64,000 bases of DNA, taken from positions 3,220,001-3,284,000 of the forward strand of contig OX345639.1 in NCBI GenBank assembly GCA_947044365.1. Reading direction: 5' to 3'. The notes below the pieces were generated by a model. It saw only the letters and a program-made list of their open reading frames with translations, made no database searches and had not been told where the DNA came from. The position numbers and the translations under genes were made by a program. Positions within the stretch are counted from its first letter, which is position 1; each line of letters begins with the position of its first letter. This document shows, one piece after another, positions 61,820 through 64,000 of this stretch. The DNA is from Petrosia ficiformis (lineage: Eukaryota; Porifera; Demospongiae; Haplosclerida; Petrosiidae).

Positions 61820-62539
61820 TTAAACTATCACACACAATTTAGATCTGTTGGCACGATTATGTCTCAACTCAGTTTCTTGTTGTTTCTCTTCTGCTTCGAT
61901 GTTTGAAGACTTCTTCAAATCGCTGACAAATCCGTCTTTCTCTATCTGCTCTTGTTTGCTTTTACCATTGATTGATTTACTTAATGGATGTTCAGTTACA
62001 AACTCGCTTTGTTTAATATCTAAACATCTCAATTCTTCTGCTGTGTCCTGCTGTATTGATGTATGAGGTTGGCATGAATGTGTTCTTGAAATTTTATTGT
62101 CCAGATGTTGAGAGCTCGCAAACTGTTCTGTTAATAAATTATCATCTTCATTATTACAAATTACTTCTCTAGATATGTTGACAGGGTGCTCTTCAACTAG
62201 TAAAGGAGGTCTTTGGTCTGAAGTAATGTTATCTTCAGAGTCTTGCATTGAGGGATGTGGTTTATCAATATCATTAGATATCCTGTTAGTTTCTTCAGTC
62301 CAAGCTTGTCTTAAAGTATTATAGTATAATGGAACCTGATCATGCCAGTATACTAAACGCATCTCCTCTGTGGGTATGTACTGTATCAACATTGCTTGAA
62401 TCCATGGTACATATGTGCTATGAAGGCCTCTACCTTGTTTTAAGTCTATAAATATACGTACTGCTGTGTCTTCGTACCTTTGTGATATGTATTGATCCAC
62501 TTCAGGTACCACTCTCCTTCTTCTCCATAATCTGAACAT
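61820..62539 (-). CDS. Unrecognised single-exon protein with CaaX-like end, 239 aa
   Basis: One uninterrupted frame starting MFRLWRRRRVVPEVDQYI. Residues 1-85 look folded (YEDTAVRIFIDLKQG, YVPWIQAMLIQYIPTEEMR, VPLYYNTLRQAWTEE) and are rich in Tyr and Trp. Residues 90-225 are acidic, Ser/Gln-rich and probably disordered. The C terminus RSKLCVIV ends in Cys-Val-Ile-Val, a CaaX-type prenylation box preceded by basic residues (RANRSK). I infer lipid anchoring to a membrane. Its start is 140 bases from the divergent ABCF1 start. No family is recognised. It could be the last exon of a longer gene, but no acceptor is needed and the ATG is close to the shared promoter. Confidence 0.72.
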   Translation of the reverse strand: MFRLWRRRRVVPEVDQYISQRYEDTAVRIFIDLKQGRGLHSTYVPWIQAMLIQYIPTEEMRLVYWHDQVPLYYNTLRQAWTEETNRISNDIDKPHPSMQDSEDNITSDQRPPLLVEEHPVNISREVICNNEDDNLLTEQFASSQHLDNKISRTHSCQPHTSIQQDTAEELRCLDIKQSEFVTEHPLSKSINGKSKQEQIEKDGFVSDLKKSSNIEAEEKQQETELRHNRANRSKLCVIV

Positions 62540-62679
62540 GTACAGTCTCTTTGTTAAAGTTTATTTATAGTTAGTTACCTTGGAAACCAACAAAAAATGA
62601 GTTTATAAAGGGTTAACATAACTTTTATTAATTGAGTTTGCAAAAGGTTAATAATAAGGCCATTGACCATTGGGCAATC
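62540..62679. promoter_or_regulatory. Bidirectional promoter, CaaX-like gene and ABCF1
   Basis: 140 bases between divergent ATGs. Low-complexity AT-rich sequence without a clear TATA box. Confidence 0.5.
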
Positions 62680-63590
62680 ATGGGTGGCAAAAAGAAGAAG
62701 AATGTTAAATTTACTCCAAAAGATAGTCAAAAAAAAGGATCTGGAGATACCAGACCAAAAGGAGGAGCTACACCAAGAGACGATCTAGAGGAACAGATAG
62801 ATGACTTAGATATACAAGATATTGATGAAGAGGAGGATGAGGAGGAAGAGGAAGAAGTGAAGCCAAAACCAAAGGGGAGAGGAGAACAATTTCCAATATC
62901 TCTCGAAGATCCTTCTCAAAAAATATGTGATGTTAATGGACGAGAGGAGGATTATGGGGATGGTCTCGAAACAAGTTCATCATTGACATCAATGGAAGAG
63001 AAAAAATTGAGTCGTAAGGAAATGAAAAAACTAAAGAAAAAGGTAATTAAAATATGGCTACTTTTACAAGTCACGTGACCAGATGATCATATATTTGTTG
63101 ATTAGGAGGACTATTTACGAAAAATGAAAGAGGAGGAAGATGGTGGCCAATTTGCTGTATCTCAACGACAAACTCAAATGCAAGCCAATCTGTATGAAAA
63201 CATCAATGACATTAAGGTATGCAATGCTGTCAGGATATTTCAGGATACTTCAGGATATCTTCACTGATATTCAACCTGTATGATTTTTCTTTTTTTTGAT
63301 TAGATTGAAAAGTTCTCTCTGTCAGCTCGTGGTAAAGATCTTTTTATAAATGCCGATCTCTTTGTAACTGCTGGAAGGAGATATGGTCTGGTAGGACCAA
63401 ATGGGTAACTAAATATATCAAAGTTGTTTGTCATGATGACATAGATAATTAATGATAATGTAAGGGATCTTATTATCATGATCATAATGTTTATTTCTTT
63501 ACAGAATGGGTAAAACAACATTACTAAAACACATTGCAGAGCGAAAGCTGACCATACCACCAAATATTGATGTACTCTACTGTGAGCAAG
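62680..63590 (+). CDS. ABCF1: ABC transporter F family member 1 (5' part; runs off the window)
   Basis: Exons 62680-63042, 63106-63216, 63304-63404 and 63505-63590 join in phase; the next exon lies beyond 64000. The start [11 protein letters not shown] was chosen because the frame has no earlier ATG. The N-terminal region alternates Lys-rich and acidic stretches ([11 protein letters not shown]), then [12 protein letters not shown], as in vertebrate ABCF1, although shorter. The first nucleotide-binding domain then begins: [40 protein letters not shown] (Walker A GPNGxGKTT) and [12 protein letters not shown], all close to the human protein. ABCF1 (ABC50) is a soluble twin-ATPase that binds eIF2 and ribosomes and promotes translation initiation; it has no membrane segments. 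Confidence 0.95.
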
Positions 63591-63594
63591 GTAT

Positions 63595-64000
63595 ATACAA
63601 AAATCAACTCATTCACCCTCCCTCCCTCCTTCATTCCCTTCCTCCTTCTCTCATTCCTTCACTCCTTCATTCCCTCCCTCCCTCCCTCACTCCCTCCTAC
63701 CTCCCTTCTTCCTTCATTCCCTTCCTCCTTCTCTCCTCACCCCTTCACTCCTTCATTCCCTCCCTCCCTCCCTCCCTCTCTCCCTCCTACCTCCCTTCTT
63801 CCTTCATTCCCTCCCTCCCTCTCTCCCTCCTACCTCCCTTCTTCCTTCATTCCCTTCCTCCTTCCCTCCTCACCCCTTTACTCCTTCATTCCCTCCCTCC
63901 CTCCCTCCCTCACTCCCTCCTACCGCCCTTCTTCCTTCATTCCCTTCCTCCTTCTCTCCTCATTCCTTCACTCCTTTATTCCCTTCACTCCTTCATTCCC
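63595..64000. repeat. Polypyrimidine minisatellite in an ABCF1 intron
   Basis: Almost pure C/T on the plus strand. A unit of roughly 100-130 bases with cctacctcccttcttccttc, attcccttcctccttctc and cactccttcattccc repeats at least three times up to the window edge. Confidence 0.9.

Overview
The window is nuclear DNA from an early-branching animal. It is AT-rich, its genes are split by many short GT-AG introns, and most genes lie head-to-head or tail-to-tail with gaps of about 80 to 300 bases. It encodes animal-type proteins: non-erythroid alpha-spectrin, a DOK-like adaptor, a TGF-beta ligand and a sperm-type Na+/H+ exchanger. The compact layout and dense microsatellites fit a sponge (demosponge) best, but that is an inference; a cnidarian or placozoan cannot be excluded from sequence alone.

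Layout, left to right: (1) 1071-4360 (+), the 3' part of a gene for an IRS-type PTB, proline-rich scaffold; (2) 4456-6294 (-), TXNL4B, three exons encoding exactly 149 aa; (3) 6487-10459 (+), an unrecognised 314-aa charged, coiled-coil protein in seven exons; (4-6) 10791-11825 (-), 12035-12961 (-) and 13041-13931 (+), three intronless paralogues with acylation-type MGxxC/MGxC N termini and a shared cysteine/aromatic core that I do not recognise; (7) 14244-30049 (-), alpha-spectrin, about 50 exons with the central SH3 and C-terminal EF-hands; (8) 30202-33544 (+), a DOK-like PH-PTB adaptor; (9) 33828-43758 (-), an SLC9C1-type exchanger (NHE, voltage sensor, cyclic-nucleotide-binding domain); (10) 43981-45313 (+), a TGF-beta ligand with six instead of seven mature cysteines; (11) 45615-61236 (-), an STKLD1-type pseudokinase with a helical-repeat tail and introns swollen by CATA arrays; (12) 61820-62539 (-), an unrecognised single-exon protein ending in a CaaX-like box; (13) 62680-63590 and beyond (+), the 5' part of ABCF1.

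The genes do not form one pathway. Five pairs share short bidirectional promoters (6295-6486, 12962-13040, 30050-30201, 43759-43980, 62540-62679) and several pairs converge with interleaved poly(A) signals. Introns hold most of the repeat content: a roughly 230-bp inverted-repeat element in about six copies, a TAACTAAAA-rich element family, two TA-flanked elements with CAGTGRAACC-type ends, tRNA-derived SINE copies, a nested foldback element, minisatellites, and long CATA/TATG arrays.

Best candidates for something undescribed are the intronless MGxC family at 10.8-13.9 kb and the two orphan proteins (6487-10459 and 61820-62539). Also worth attention are the six-cysteine TGF-beta ligand, the conserved HxN pseudokinase, and a perfect 30-bp-arm hairpin at 38943-39007. 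Exon borders come from splice consensus and phase closure, not from transcripts.
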